64,000 nt of DNA from Kribbella catacumbae DSM 19601 (GTDB lineage Bacteria > Actinomycetota > Actinomycetes > Propionibacteriales > Kribbellaceae): NCBI RefSeq assembly GCF_000372465.1, contig NZ_AQUZ01000019.1:9933-73932 (forward strand). Reading direction: 5' to 3'. Below, in pieces: positions 26,285 through 35,198 of the stretch (its first letter is position 1; the number at the start of each line of letters is the position of its first letter). The position numbers and the translations under genes are program-made. The notes beneath the pieces were generated by a model, which had not been told where the DNA came from, did not search any database, and saw only the letters and a program-made list of their open reading frames with translations.

Positions 26285-28023
26285 TCAGCCGGCCTCCGGC
26301 ATCGGGGACGACCGGCGTCGGTGCCCGTACAGGGCAGCTACAGGTAGTAGGAGGATCGCCAACCCGACCAGACTCATGTTCACTGCCGAAGTTCGGATCG
26401 ACGGCGCAGGAGCCTGTGCGCCGATCGGGTTCGGCCGGCCCGTCCAGCTGGCGAGGTCGATGCCACGGTGGATGTCGTCCGTGGCGAGGAAGTAGGTGCG
26501 GGTGCCGTCGGGGTTGTCGACGATCTTGAAGTCCTCGGCGGCCCAGGTGTTGGCGTTCGGCAGGGTGAACGAGGAGGTCTCCCGGAACTGCACATGCCCT
26601 TGGGCGTCGACGAACCAGTCGACGATCTTGATGCCCTGGCGGTAGTACGCCGCCACGAACCGCTGCTCACCCGGGACCTGCTCGATGACGTGGATGTCGC
26701 AGAACGTCTCGGCCGGTACGACGGATCGCTGATGTCGAACGCGTGCGCCCCGCCGTTGCCGAACGGGTTGTCGATACCCGGCGCGCACGACGAACCGGGC
26801 GGTACGACGCCGCCGCCGCGCTCGTCGGTGACGAACATCAGCCGCCGGTCGGCCGTCGGGTCGGCTTCGTGCGAGACCGAGACGCCCTCGTCGGAGCGGA
26901 CCTGGTTGTTGGAGTTGCAGGTCCGGACATCAGTACCCGGCGGCCCGCAGTCGCGGCCCGGGTGCTGGAACGTGCCGAGGAATCGCCAACCGGTGGCGCG
27001 TTCCGTCCGGGTCGGGCCCATGCCACCGCAGTCGGTGACCTTCGCGCCGGTCCGCGTCCCGTCGATCACGGGACAGGCGAACGGCGTACCCGACACCCTC
27101 CCGCCGTTGCCGAACAGCCCTGACACGTCGAGGATCAGCGTCGCGTTCACGCCGGCGCAGAACAGGCGGTCGTTGGCGAAGGTGATGTCGTGACACGCTG
27201 CAGATCCCGGTTCGAGCTGGCCGGTGTTCTGGTCGCGCTGCATCGTCCACTCGGGCTGGAACGCGATCCGGTAGACCAACGGCCGGCAGTCACCGCGGCG
27301 CTTGGCCAGGGTCCAGTTGTGGTTGCCGAAGCACGAGCGGATATCGACCACGTCGATCCAGTTGCCGCCGGAGAAGTCCGAGCTGCTGTTATAGACGATC
27401 CAGGGCCGCTTGGTGTCCACCGTGTGGGTGTGCGAGAAGCCGAACAGCCGGACGAGGCCCACTTCGCGGGGCGCGAAGGCCGGGTCGGCGATGCCGGTGA
27501 CGTCGACGATCTCGAGCCCGCCGCCGTTCGGGTCGTGACAGCGCCCAGTCGCATCCGTCGTGTCGGTGAGCAGCCGAACCTTGCCCACGGCACCGATCTG
27601 CGAGTCGTGCTGCAGACCGAGAGTGCCTGCCGGGTTGGAGGTCGAGCAGTGCGCCGAGCCGTGGTCGGCGACCCACCGCGGCGCGACCGCGTCCCCCGCT
27701 GTCAGCTGGACGATCCGCTGCCCGACGCTGCCGGCCTCGTCTTGACCCAGCGTGCCGAAGGCTCCGTACACGTCCCTGCTGCCGGCGGGTGAGAAGAACT
27801 CCAGATCCGTGCCACCGCCGGTCAGCGCCGGGCTGGCCAGTCCCGGGAGGTTCGCCAAGTGCCTCCACGTGCCTTCACCACGAACGATCCCGGTCACCGT
27901 CGCACCGTCGGTCGGAGCAAGCGGGGTTCGGGGATCCGTGTGGTCGGCAAGAGCCGGCGGCGCGACCGAGACCCCGAACAGCGTCAACGACGTCGCCAGA
28001 ACCAACCGGGTGACCAAGCGCAT
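26285..28023 (-). pseudogene. Secreted LVIVD-repeat protein with a frameshift
   Basis: It begins MRLVTRLVLATSLTLFG with a signal peptide ending near PPALADH. The body has beta-propeller-like segments such as GGGLEIVDVTGIADP, IVYNSSSDFSGGNWIDVVDI and CHDITFANDRLFCAG. Near 26725 the frame breaks after DISDPSYRP. The continuation TFCDIHVIEQVPGEQ, RFVAAYYRQGIKIVDWF and a C-terminal membrane helix (SLVGLAILLLPVAALYG) with an RRR tail lies one frame over and ends at 26285. A one-base change or sequence error would explain this. If intact it is a membrane-anchored surface propeller protein of unknown ligand, similar in kind to the gene at the right edge. Confidence 0.65.
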
Positions 28024-28108
28024 GATTGCCACCTCCGCATCTGCCAACGTAGGCACGTCTCAGCGCTGTCGTCAATCGCTCAACAGCATGCCGGAATAAC
28101 ATGAGCAG

Positions 28109-29326
28109 GTGTTCCCAGGCCTGGCCATCACGGTGGCGAACGCGCCGGCTCATCCGATCACGCAGCGGTACGACCTTCCGGTCTCGCCGTTCATCACCGG
28201 GTGCATCACCGCTGCGCTTGTCCTGCTGGTAGCGCTCGCCTGGCCCGGCGTGCGACGGGGACCACGGGCGGGCGCGCCGCCCATGGTCGAGTCCTGGCGC
28301 GACGAACTCCCAGCACTTGCCGTGATCTCCCGGCTACTGACCGTACTGCTGCTCGGCGTTGCGATCACCGCCGGGCGGCTCGGCGCGGATGACGACCTGG
28401 AGAACCTCGCTCCCGCGCTCGTCGTGGGAGTCGCCTGGCCGGTGCTCGTGCTCGCCAGCATTCTGCTTGGCCCGGTGTGGCGCTGGGCCGACCCGTGGGA
28501 CAGCACTGCCAGGGTGCTCACCCGCGGTCAACCCGGTGACGGTACCGGCAGCGTTCGGCCCGCAGCAGTCCTCGCGCTCCCCTGGCTCTGGTACCTCAGC
28601 GCGTACCAGTACCCGCTGGCGCCCCGGTCAGTCGGTCTGATGCTGGCCGTGTACTCGTTGCTGACCGTCGCAGGGTGCCTGGCCGTCGGACGGGTGAGGT
28701 GGCTCTCCACCTGCGAGCCGCTCGGCATCGGGCTCGCCTGGATGGCACGACTCCCCCGTGGCCGGCTCGCCGACTGGGATCCACCCCGCGGTGCCACAGC
28801 GCTCCTGGGAGTCCTTGCTGGCGGCACCCTTTTCGCCGCAGTACGGCGGTCGGAGATCTGGGCCGCTCCGAACAGCGCCCAGCAGGCGACACTTCTGGCA
28901 ACGTTGGGGTTGCTGGCGTCCTGCGCCGTCGCCACCTGCGCCATCTGGTGGATGGCGGCCGCCGCCGGCAGGCGAAGCGTGCGAGCTGCTGCAGCCCGGG
29001 CCGTCGTACCGGCCGTCGCCGGCATCATCGTCGCGGTTGCCATGGACCGGAACCGTCTCACCACCAGCCTCCAACTGCTTCCCGGCCTGCTCGGCGACCC
29101 GTTCGGCCTGGGGTGGGACCTCCTCGGCGAGCCAGGGGCCGGCCTGAACCCTGCTCCGCTGGGGATTACCGGTCTCATAGCAACCCAGGTCGCCGTCGTA
29201 ACCGCTGGGCACCTGGCAGGAGCGATCGGGCTGTCCCGTTCAGTACGACCAGTGGAGAGGGCGCCCGTCGCCCTCGGACTATCACTACTCTGCGGAGCAT
29301 CCGTAGTCGCCCTCGCCTCCCACTGA
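28109..29326 (+). CDS. Polytopic membrane protein of unknown function
   Basis: 405 residues from a GTG start, with about ten hydrophobic segments. Conserved-looking motifs include WPVLVLASILLGPVWRWADPWD near residue 115, given here only as LGPVWRWADPWD, and PWLWYLSAYQYPLAPR. Such RWxDPW and Trp-rich segments occur in actinobacterial membrane proteins of undefined role. It is divergent from the LVIVD protein and ends 8 bases before the convergent acyl-CoA synthetase remnant. No transporter motif was recognised. Confidence 0.75.
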   Translation: MFPGLAITVANAPAHPITQRYDLPVSPFITGCITAALVLLVALAWPGVRRGPRAGAPPMVESWRDELPALAVISRLLTVLLLGVAITAGRLGADDDLENLAPALVVGVAWPVLVLASILLGPVWRWADPWDSTARVLTRGQPGDGTGSVRPAAVLALPWLWYLSAYQYPLAPRSVGLMLAVYSLLTVAGCLAVGRVRWLSTCEPLGIGLAWMARLPRGRLADWDPPRGATALLGVLAGGTLFAAVRRSEIWAAPNSAQQATLLATLGLLASCAVATCAIWWMAAAAGRRSVRAAAARAVVPAVAGIIVAVAMDRNRLTTSLQLLPGLLGDPFGLGWDLLGEPGAGLNPAPLGITGLIATQVAVVTAGHLAGAIGLSRSVRPVERAPVALGLSLLCGASVVALASH

Positions 29327-29334
29327 CCGCGCAA

Positions 29335-29906
29335 TCAGGGTTTTGTCACGGCCGATGCCGTGAGCAACTGATCCCAGGTGAGATGCAGCGGCTCCTCCGC
29401 AGCCCCGGCAGTGAGCAGGGCCAAGGCCTGGCGGAGCGATTCTGTGGCCAGCTCGTCGCCGAAACGATCGACGAACGCGAGCGCCCGCGGGCGCGACAAC
29501 CCACCCAGCACCTCGCGCACCGCATCCAGCAGATCGCGCGCCACCGCATCATCGGGGTGCGCGTCCGGCGTCAGCACAACGGCTGCGGCTATTGATCGGC
29601 CGAGCTGAGGGTCGGCTCGCTCGAAGACCTCAGCCGCCTCGACGAACGGCTGTTCGAGCAGTACCTCGCGCACCTCGCCGAGCGACACCACTGCCCCGAC
29701 ACGCTGACCACCTTGTCGATCCGCCCCAGGAACTCCAGCGTTCCGTCCGGCCGGCGCCGAGCCCGGTCATACGTCGAGTACGCACCTGGGCGGTGCCAGT
29801 GCCGTCGTACCACCTCGTCGGCTCCGGAACCCTCGATGCTGCGTAAGGTGCCCGCCCAAGGTGCTCGCATGATCAGCTCGCCGCCGCTGGGACTGACCTG
29901 CTACCC
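29335..29906 (-). pseudogene. C-terminal remnant of an acyl-CoA synthetase
   Basis: The leftward reading from about 29906 gives SPSGGELIMRAPWAGTLRSI, then GTLEFLGRIDKVVSVSGQ, the core/C-terminal hinge of acetyl-CoA synthetase-like AMP-binding enzymes. It then shifts frame and continues LGEVREVLLEQPFVEAAEV to a stop at 29335. The large adenylation domain is missing, an in-frame stop lies just upstream, and the final catalytic PKTRSGK-type segment is absent. It is therefore a decayed fragment between two unrelated genes. Confidence 0.7.
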
Positions 29907-29908
29907 GG

Positions 29909-31798
29909 CTAGCCCGGGTAGCTGAAGGTGCGTTGGGTGAGGTGTTTGGGGGCCGCGAGGGTCTCCCGGATGATGCGGTACGACGCGTCGACCTCGAGCT
30001 CGACGTGGACACCCTCGGCGGGTAGCCCGAAGGTGAGAACACCTCCACCCGCGGGCCGGGGACGCAGTACGACGTCCGGGTCTGGCGGGCTGCCGTATGG
30101 GTCGCTGTCGAGGAACTGGCGACCGGTCAACGTCACGGTCTGCGGTTTGGGCGCGGGGCGAGAGGTGTCGCTGGTGACGGTCTCCACGACGCGGATCAAT
30201 GGTTGTGCCAGCATTGCCGCGCGGACCCGAGGCAACGCGTCCCCACTGACAACCGGCGCCCAGTGGATCGGGAACACGGCCGCACCGCCGGTCCAGCCGG
30301 GCGCATCGACCCGCAGGTCGGCGTACCCGGTTCCAGGTCGCCAGGGCACCGGGCCGACGAAGCAGCCAGGTCCGCAGGGTCGAAGTGACACGGCTTCTGC
30401 AGCGTGGCCCGGGGCGTTGGCGCGGGCCGCAACGCGGTAGTCGGGCGGCCTGGTCTCGCCGAGTTGGTTCTGGTCGTCGGGCACCCGTAGCCGGACTTCG
30501 AGCTGGTTCTCGCTCGCCGCGATGCCGACCGCGATCTGTCCGGCCAGCGTGCCGAGCCGGATCACCGGGCCGTTGACGGGCGGCGGGTAGCCGATGTCAG
30601 CGGTGGCGGGTGCTGGCGTCGGTAGGGAAACAAGGATGGCGCTAGCCGCCAGGACAATGACCAGCGCCGCGGCCTCGCGTCTGGCGGCGCGGGTCAGTGA
30701 AGCCGGTGATCCACTCAAGCGACGCCGGCCGAACCAGGCCAGTACTGCGACACCGATGACGAGCCCCAGCTTCGCCAGCAGCGTCAGCCCGTACGTCGTA
30801 CCGGTGAGCGCTGAGAGGCTCGGCACCAGCAACAACGCGGAGACGGTGCCGGTCGTCGCAACAAGAACGAACAGGCCGAGCGCCAGCCGTGAGTACGCCG
30901 CGAACGCGCGACCCACCCCGGTGCCACCTCGGTTGGCGAGGGCGACCCGGACGAGGTGTACGAGTGAGCCGACCCAGACAGCGATCGCGACCAGGTGTAC
31001 GGCGATCAGCACAACCCCGACCGCGCCGCGCTGGGTCCCCAGGTGGTTGCGCAACGACTCAGCCGCAACGACCAGCAGGATCGGCGGAGCGGCGAGCCAC
31101 CACCGGGTACGGCCACCGAGCGCCGCCACCACTGCGAGGCCCAGCGTCTCCAGACCGAGCAGGTATCCGGCACGGTTCATGCCGCCCGACGAGACCACCA
31201 GCTGAACCAGCAGACCCGAGGTGGCGAGCATGCCGAGCAATGCTGCCGGCCTGACCAGTGACCTCGGCGCGACGGCCTCGGGCGCCGTCCGACGAGCGAT
31301 CCGCTCGCCCACCAGCCCACCCAGCAGCCCGACCAGGCCGAGGAAGAACAGCCAGCGCAGGATGCTGACCACCGGGAAGGCCGCAGTACTAGCCGTTTCT
31401 CGGCCGCGCAGACTGCTCGGGTCCGTGGCCACTGCGAAGTCGAAGTCCGCGTCGACCACGTCGCCGTCCTGCGCGGTGACCCGCCAGCGCACCACGTACC
31501 GCCCGGCCTGCAGGTCATCCAGAACACGGACCACGAGCCGACGACCGCCCTGCTCGCTGACCACCTCGTCGGTGCTGACCTGCTCGCCATGATCGTTTTC
31601 GATCCGTACTCCGCGGGCTTCGACGCTGACAGCCTCGTCGAAGACCATCGTGACCTGGTCCGGCGCGGAGCTCACCGAGTAGCCCGCTTCCGGCGTCGTA
31701 CTCAACAAGGTCGGGTGCGCTCTCGCCGGCAGCGCAGTACCGAACAACACCAGCGGCACCACACACGCAACAACCGCGACCCGAACAGCTACTCGCAT
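29909..31798 (-). CDS. CopC-CopD fusion, copper-related membrane protein
   Basis: 629 residues starting MRVAVRVAVVACV, 2 bases after the M56 peptidase stop. A signal peptide ends in PARAHPTLLSTTPEAG, leaving a histidine near the mature N-terminus as in CopC. The CopC fold continues with VTMVFDEAVSVEARGVRI and RYVVRWRVTAQDGDVV. About eight membrane helices of CopD type follow (residues about 140-430). The last 200 residues are a soluble extracytoplasmic part. Such fusions bind copper outside the cell and help uptake or homeostasis. The gene is in an operon with BlaI and an M56 peptidase, which suggests copper- or stress-regulated expression. Confidence 0.85.
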   Translation of the reverse strand: MRVAVRVAVVACVVPLVLFGTALPARAHPTLLSTTPEAGYSVSSAPDQVTMVFDEAVSVEARGVRIENDHGEQVSTDEVVSEQGGRRLVVRVLDDLQAGRYVVRWRVTAQDGDVVDADFDFAVATDPSSLRGRETASTAAFPVVSILRWLFFLGLVGLLGGLVGERIARRTAPEAVAPRSLVRPAALLGMLATSGLLVQLVVSSGGMNRAGYLLGLETLGLAVVAALGGRTRWWLAAPPILLVVAAESLRNHLGTQRGAVGVVLIAVHLVAIAVWVGSLVHLVRVALANRGGTGVGRAFAAYSRLALGLFVLVATTGTVSALLLVPSLSALTGTTYGLTLLAKLGLVIGVAVLAWFGRRRLSGSPASLTRAARREAAALVIVLAASAILVSLPTPAPATADIGYPPPVNGPVIRLGTLAGQIAVGIAASENQLEVRLRVPDDQNQLGETRPPDYRVAARANAPGHAAEAVSLRPCGPGCFVGPVPWRPGTGYADLRVDAPGWTGGAAVFPIHWAPVVSGDALPRVRAAMLAQPLIRVVETVTSDTSRPAPKPQTVTLTGRQFLDSDPYGSPPDPDVVLRPRPAGGGVLTFGLPAEGVHVELEVDASYRIIRETLAAPKHLTQRTFSYPG

Positions 31799-31800
31799 AC

Positions 31801-32727
31801 TCAGCCGAACATGAACGGACAAGCCGCAAGACCCAGTGCCAGGCTGGCGGGAAGGGCGACCACCAGCGCGGGCAGCGCCACCATCGTGAGCGCTGCCCCG
31901 GCGCCACCGATCCGCGTCGCCACGGGGAGCGGCTTCGGAGGCTCGAGCAACCGCTGGACCCGGGCCAGCACAGACCCGCCCGCGGCGGCCAGGCCCGAGG
32001 ACAACCCAACAGCTCTGCTTCCACCCAACGTGGCGATGGCCGTGGCGAGGCTGTCCCCTCGCTCCCGTCGTAACGCAAGGTCATCAGCCAGTAGCTCGAC
32101 AAGGTCGACAGTCGCGTTCCCAAGAGCATGAAAGACCGGCACGCCTGGAAAGGCCCGAGCCAAAGTGATGGCCCAGGTGACGAGCAAGTGGTGCCGCCCG
32201 GCGAGGTGTGCACGCTCATGTGCGAGCACGGCTCGCAGCTCGGTTGGGTCCAGTGCCCGGAGCGCGCTGTCGGTGACCACGATCCGGTCGGTACCAGGAA
32301 CGCAGTAGGCCGCCGGTGTTGCTGCGGCGATAACAGTCACACCCAGAACTGGATCGTGGCAGCCGAGCAACTCGAGAAGGTCGAGATGCCGGCCGCGGTC
32401 GACGCGCTGCGCGCGCAGCAGCCGCATCGCGACGACCGCCAACCTGGCAACCAACAGAGTCGGCACCAGGAGACCGACTCCGACGGTCACCACACCCGCC
32501 GCATCACCCCGGCCGATCAGCGCCTCCAGACAGGCCTCCACCAACCCGGGCGTGGCCACGCAGCTGATCCCGGCCAGGACGACGGCCACCAGAACCGAGG
32601 AACCGGCAGCGTGCCAGAGCATCACAGCCAACCTTGGAGACCGGTGCTGCCACAAACCCCCGAGCAACCGGGGCGCGAGCACGGCCACCGCAGCGCCATA
32701 CCCGAAAAGGAGGATCGTGACGGTCAT
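31801..32727 (-). CDS. M56-family (BlaR1-like) membrane metallopeptidase
   Basis: 308 residues starting MTVTILLFGYGAAVAV, with the start overlapping the BlaI stop (ATGA). Several hydrophobic helices surround the cytoplasmic zinc peptidase motif LAHERAHLAGRHH (HExxH form HERAH). A short propeptide-like LDPTELRAV precedes it and LADDLALRRERG, with the third-ligand region, follows. It lacks the large extracellular penicillin-binding sensor of BlaR1. In the BlaR1/BlaI paradigm the peptidase inactivates the repressor encoded next to it, so a signal-dependent cleavage of the upstream BlaI protein is likely. Confidence 0.85.
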   Translation of the reverse strand: MTVTILLFGYGAAVAVLAPRLLGGLWQHRSPRLAVMLWHAAGSSVLVAVVLAGISCVATPGLVEACLEALIGRGDAAGVVTVGVGLLVPTLLVARLAVVAMRLLRAQRVDRGRHLDLLELLGCHDPVLGVTVIAAATPAAYCVPGTDRIVVTDSALRALDPTELRAVLAHERAHLAGRHHLLVTWAITLARAFPGVPVFHALGNATVDLVELLADDLALRRERGDSLATAIATLGGSRAVGLSSGLAAAGGSVLARVQRLLEPPKPLPVATRIGGAGAALTMVALPALVVALPASLALGLAACPFMFG

Positions 32728-33095
32728 CGGCGACCCGATCCACCGCGCCGGCCCCGGAGCGCCTTCCGTACTGCGTCGGCTTCCTCGGAGGTCATCTTGC
32801 CGACGAACCGAAGCAGCGTTGTCGTGTGGTCGCCGCTCTGCTCGAGCGCCTGCCGCATCAACTCGGCGCTGTACTCCTGCCTCGACGAGGCCGGGCTGTA
32901 CCGATACGCGCGGCCGTCGAGCTCCCGCGTCACGAACCCCTTGCGGTGCAGGTTGTCCAGCACGGTCATCACCGTGGTGTAGGCGAAGTCGCGGTCCTTG
33001 CGCAGATCGGCGAGCACCTCCCGCACCGAGGCCGGCTGCTCCCACGCCCACAGCCGATCCATCACGGCCGCCTCAAGATCACCGAACCCGCGCAT
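32724..33095 (-). CDS. BlaI/MecI/CopY-family repressor
   Basis: 123 residues. The winged helix is typical: FGDLEAAVMDRLWAWEQPAS, then VREVLADLRKDRDFAYTTVMTVLDNL and the wing KGFVTRELDGRAYRYSP. The C-terminal helices (LLRFVGKMTSEEADAVRKAL) serve dimerisation and contain the region cut by BlaR1-type peptidases. It is the first gene of the BlaI-M56-CopCD operon. A TACTA-N7-TAGTA dyad 60 bases upstream is the probable operator. Its position between two divergent units suggests repression of both. Confidence 0.9.
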   Translation of the reverse strand: MRGFGDLEAAVMDRLWAWEQPASVREVLADLRKDRDFAYTTVMTVLDNLHRKGFVTRELDGRAYRYSPASSRQEYSAELMRQALEQSGDHTTTLLRFVGKMTSEEADAVRKALRGRRGGSGRR

Positions 33096-33154
33096 GCACC
33101 GATCCTCCCCTATTCAGCCGCAGCCCGGAACTCCTGCCGGCGACGCCATGTATA

Positions 33155-33171
33155 TACTACCGTCGATAGTA
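33155..33171. promoter_or_regulatory. BlaI-type operator dyad
   Basis: The 17-bp element TACTACCGTCGATAGTA has perfect TACTA/TAGTA arms, with 7 of 8 matching positions when extended towards the centre. It lies in the divergent spacer between the BlaI gene and the gene at 33275. Actinobacterial BlaI repressors bind TACTA-type dyads, so auto-repression and repression of the rightward genes are both expected. Confidence 0.7.
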
Positions 33172-33274
33172 CTATTGCGTGTCGGATTGACTGAAGTGAC
33201 GCAGGGCCACCGCCGCTGATGCGAAGGGCGACGACCGAGAGGTAACCGCAGCAGATCTCGTCGAGGAGTTCACC

Positions 33275-33493
33275 ATGGAACAGTCGCTGTTGGCACTGGC
33301 CGTGCTGGCCTGCCCAGTCGGGATGGGCCTGATGATGTGGCTGATGATGCGCGGCAAGAAAGGCCCCGCCCCACCACAGGAGGGCGCGAGTCCATCACGA
33401 GCAGATGCCGAGATCGCCAGCCTGCGGGCCGAACTCGACCAATTGCGCGCCGAGACACGGGACCGCCAGACACCGCCGAGCAACCGCACATGA
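33275..33493 (+). CDS. Small membrane protein, coiled-coil C-terminus
   Basis: 72 residues. One hydrophobic helix (ALAVLACPVGMGLMMWLMM) contains a cysteine and several methionines. It is followed by a basic stretch and a predicted coiled coil (ADAEIASLRAELDQLRAET). Methionine- and cysteine-rich helices of this kind appear in small proteins linked to copper or heavy-metal loci. It is divergent from BlaI across the operator and overlaps the next gene by 4 bases, so both are probably under BlaI control. Confidence 0.7.
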   Translation: MEQSLLALAVLACPVGMGLMMWLMMRGKKGPAPPQEGASPSRADAEIASLRAELDQLRAETRDRQTPPSNRT

Positions 33494-34380
33494 CGCGACC
33501 CGCGCCCGACCGGCGCCGCATGAGGGCGGGGCTGCTGCTCGTTCTCGGCATCGCCTTGGTCGTCGTCGCGGTTGTCCGCCTAGCCGGCGACGGTGGCGAC
33601 TCGGGGTCGGCGTCCGGTGGCGGTACCGATGTTCGGGTAGCCCACGTTCACGGTCTCGGCATCGATCCGAGCGACAAGACGCTGTACGCCGCGACCCATT
33701 TCGGGGTCTTCCGGATTCCCGCGGAAGGCCCGCCGACCAAGATCGCCGACCGTAACCAAGACACCATGGGTTTCACCGTGGTGGGTCCGCGCCACTTCCT
33801 CGGCAGTGGCCACCCCGACCCGATCGAGGGCAAACCGCCGAACCTGGGCCTGATCGAGTCCACCGACGGCGGTGAAACCTGGCGCGACCTGTCACTGTCC
33901 GGTCAGGCCGACTTCCACTCACTCGAACTCGCCCACGACCAGGTCTTCGGCTACAACAGTTCCAGCGGCACGCTGATGGTCAGCAAGGACAAGCTGACCT
34001 GGGACCAACGCGCCACCCTCCCGCTCGCCGACTTCGCGGTCAGCCCAGCAAGTCCTCAGGTCCTCATCGCCACCACCGAAAACGGCCCGGCCAGGAGCGA
34101 CGACGGCGGCCGCACGTTCACCGTCCTCGACGGCGCTCCCCCACTGCTGTTCGCATCCTGGCCTGAACCAACCGCGCTCTACGGCCTGGCTCCATCAGGA
34201 GCGATCCTCCTCAGCCCCGACCAAGGCAAGACCTGGCAGCAGCAAGGCTCACTCGACGGCCGCCCCGCCGCGATCACGGCAACCGACGCCAAAACCGTCT
34301 ACGCAGCCACCGACACCGGCATCTACCAGTCGACAGACGCAGGCAAGACCTTCACCCCCCGCCTCCACATCAACCAGTAG
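33490..34380 (+). CDS. BNR/sialidase-like beta-propeller membrane-anchored protein
   Basis: 296 residues from ATG 33490, overlapping the previous stop. An N-terminal membrane anchor (GLLLVLGIALVVVAVVRLA) is followed by repeated propeller motifs: SDKTLYAATHFGVFRI, STDGGETWRDLS, SDDGGRTFTVLD, SPDQGKTWQQQG and STDAGKTFTPR. These Asp-box (SxDxGxTW) repeats are typical of F510_1955-type glycosyl hydrolase-like proteins that often sit beside small membrane proteins and copper or mercury genes in actinobacteria. It lacks recognisable sialidase catalytic residues, so it may be a binding protein. Confidence 0.8.
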   Translation: MTRPAPDRRRMRAGLLLVLGIALVVVAVVRLAGDGGDSGSASGGGTDVRVAHVHGLGIDPSDKTLYAATHFGVFRIPAEGPPTKIADRNQDTMGFTVVGPRHFLGSGHPDPIEGKPPNLGLIESTDGGETWRDLSLSGQADFHSLELAHDQVFGYNSSSGTLMVSKDKLTWDQRATLPLADFAVSPASPQVLIATTENGPARSDDGGRTFTVLDGAPPLLFASWPEPTALYGLAPSGAILLSPDQGKTWQQQGSLDGRPAAITATDAKTVYAATDTGIYQSTDAGKTFTPRLHINQ

Positions 34381-34383
34381 CAC

Positions 34384-34509
34384 CTGCCCCCGTCGATCAC
34401 TGCGCTGCAGGACCCCTTCGACGCCCCCAGGGGAATGCGGTACGCCACCGTGACCGACCCGGCCGGCAACGGCGTCGACTTGTACGCAACCTGGCCGCCG
34501 GCTGAGCAC
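34384..34509 (+). pseudogene. C-terminal scrap of a glyoxalase/VOC-family protein
   Basis: The frame reads ALQDPFDAPRGMRYATVTDP, then AGNGVDLYATWPP. This is the terminal strand pattern of VOC-family proteins (xMRYAxVxDPxGNxVDLYA). No start codon or N-terminal domain precedes it, because the preceding gene stops at 34380. It is a truncated relic and not an expressed gene. Confidence 0.55.
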
Positions 34510-34543
34510 CGATCCGGCAGACTGATTCTTGGAGGTGACGCAC

Positions 34544-34850
34544 GTGCAGTACGTCTTGATGTTCGTCGAGACCGAACAGTTCGCCAAAGACCTCGAAGCA
34601 ATGAACCCCGACGAGCGCGAGCAGGCCTACCAGCGCGTCAATCGGTGGTTCATCGACTATGCGGACAAGATCCGCGGCGGCCACAAACTCCAGGGCGCAC
34701 ACACTGCGACCACGCTGCGCCTGGACGGTCCGAGCCCGATCACCACCGACGGCCCGTTCGTCGAAGGCAAGGAAGTCGTCAGCGGCTACACCGAGCTCGA
34801 GGTCGACGACTCCGCTCCGAACACCGCCACAAGTTCGAGAACTACCACTC
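34544..34850 (+). pseudogene. YciI/DGPF-family protein, C-terminally decayed
   Basis: From GTG 34544 (GGAGG 8 bases upstream) the reading is VQYVLMFVETEQFAKDLEAM, then ITTDGPFVEGKEVVSGYTEL with the DGPFxExKE signature of YCII-related proteins. After ELEVDD the family match stops and the open frame continues into unrelated, Thr/Pro-rich sequence. About 25 residues of the normal domain are missing. The DGPF family is often linked to ECF sigma factors, but none is next to it here. Confidence 0.6.
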
Positions 34851-34993
34851 AACTCCACTGCGTTCCCCGGCCATGTGCCCACACCCCCCGGAACTCGTCC
34901 ATGCCTCCCCATCCAACATGCCGGACGACCACCAGATCCGGCAACAGAACGAGCCAGCATCACGGCCATGCATCGATGAAAGAGGCGACGCCC

Positions 34994-35125
34994 ATGTCAC
35001 CCGAAGAGAACAAAGTGATCTTGCGCGACTCATACGGCGTGATCTTCAACCAGCGCCGTGGTCTCTACGACGTCAATGGCCGCACAGTGACCATGGTCGT
35101 GATCCACGCCGGTCGACTCGGCTGA
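34994..35125 (+). pseudogene. SnoaL-like/ester cyclase remnant (43 codons)
   Basis: MSPEENKVILRDSYGVIFNQ resembles the N-terminus of SnoaL-like ester cyclases. It is then joined in frame to DVNGRTVTMVVIHAGRLG, which looks like a distant interior piece of such a protein or foreign sequence. A normal SnoaL protein has 120-150 residues, so this appears to be an internal-deletion remnant. A ribosome site (AAAGAGGCG) is still present. Confidence 0.4.
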
Positions 35126-35198
35126 GGCAGCACCGGCCGGAGAGGCCTCTGGCTGTTCCGCGCAGCTGGGGTTTCGACGGGTTCGGCAACCGGGCAGG

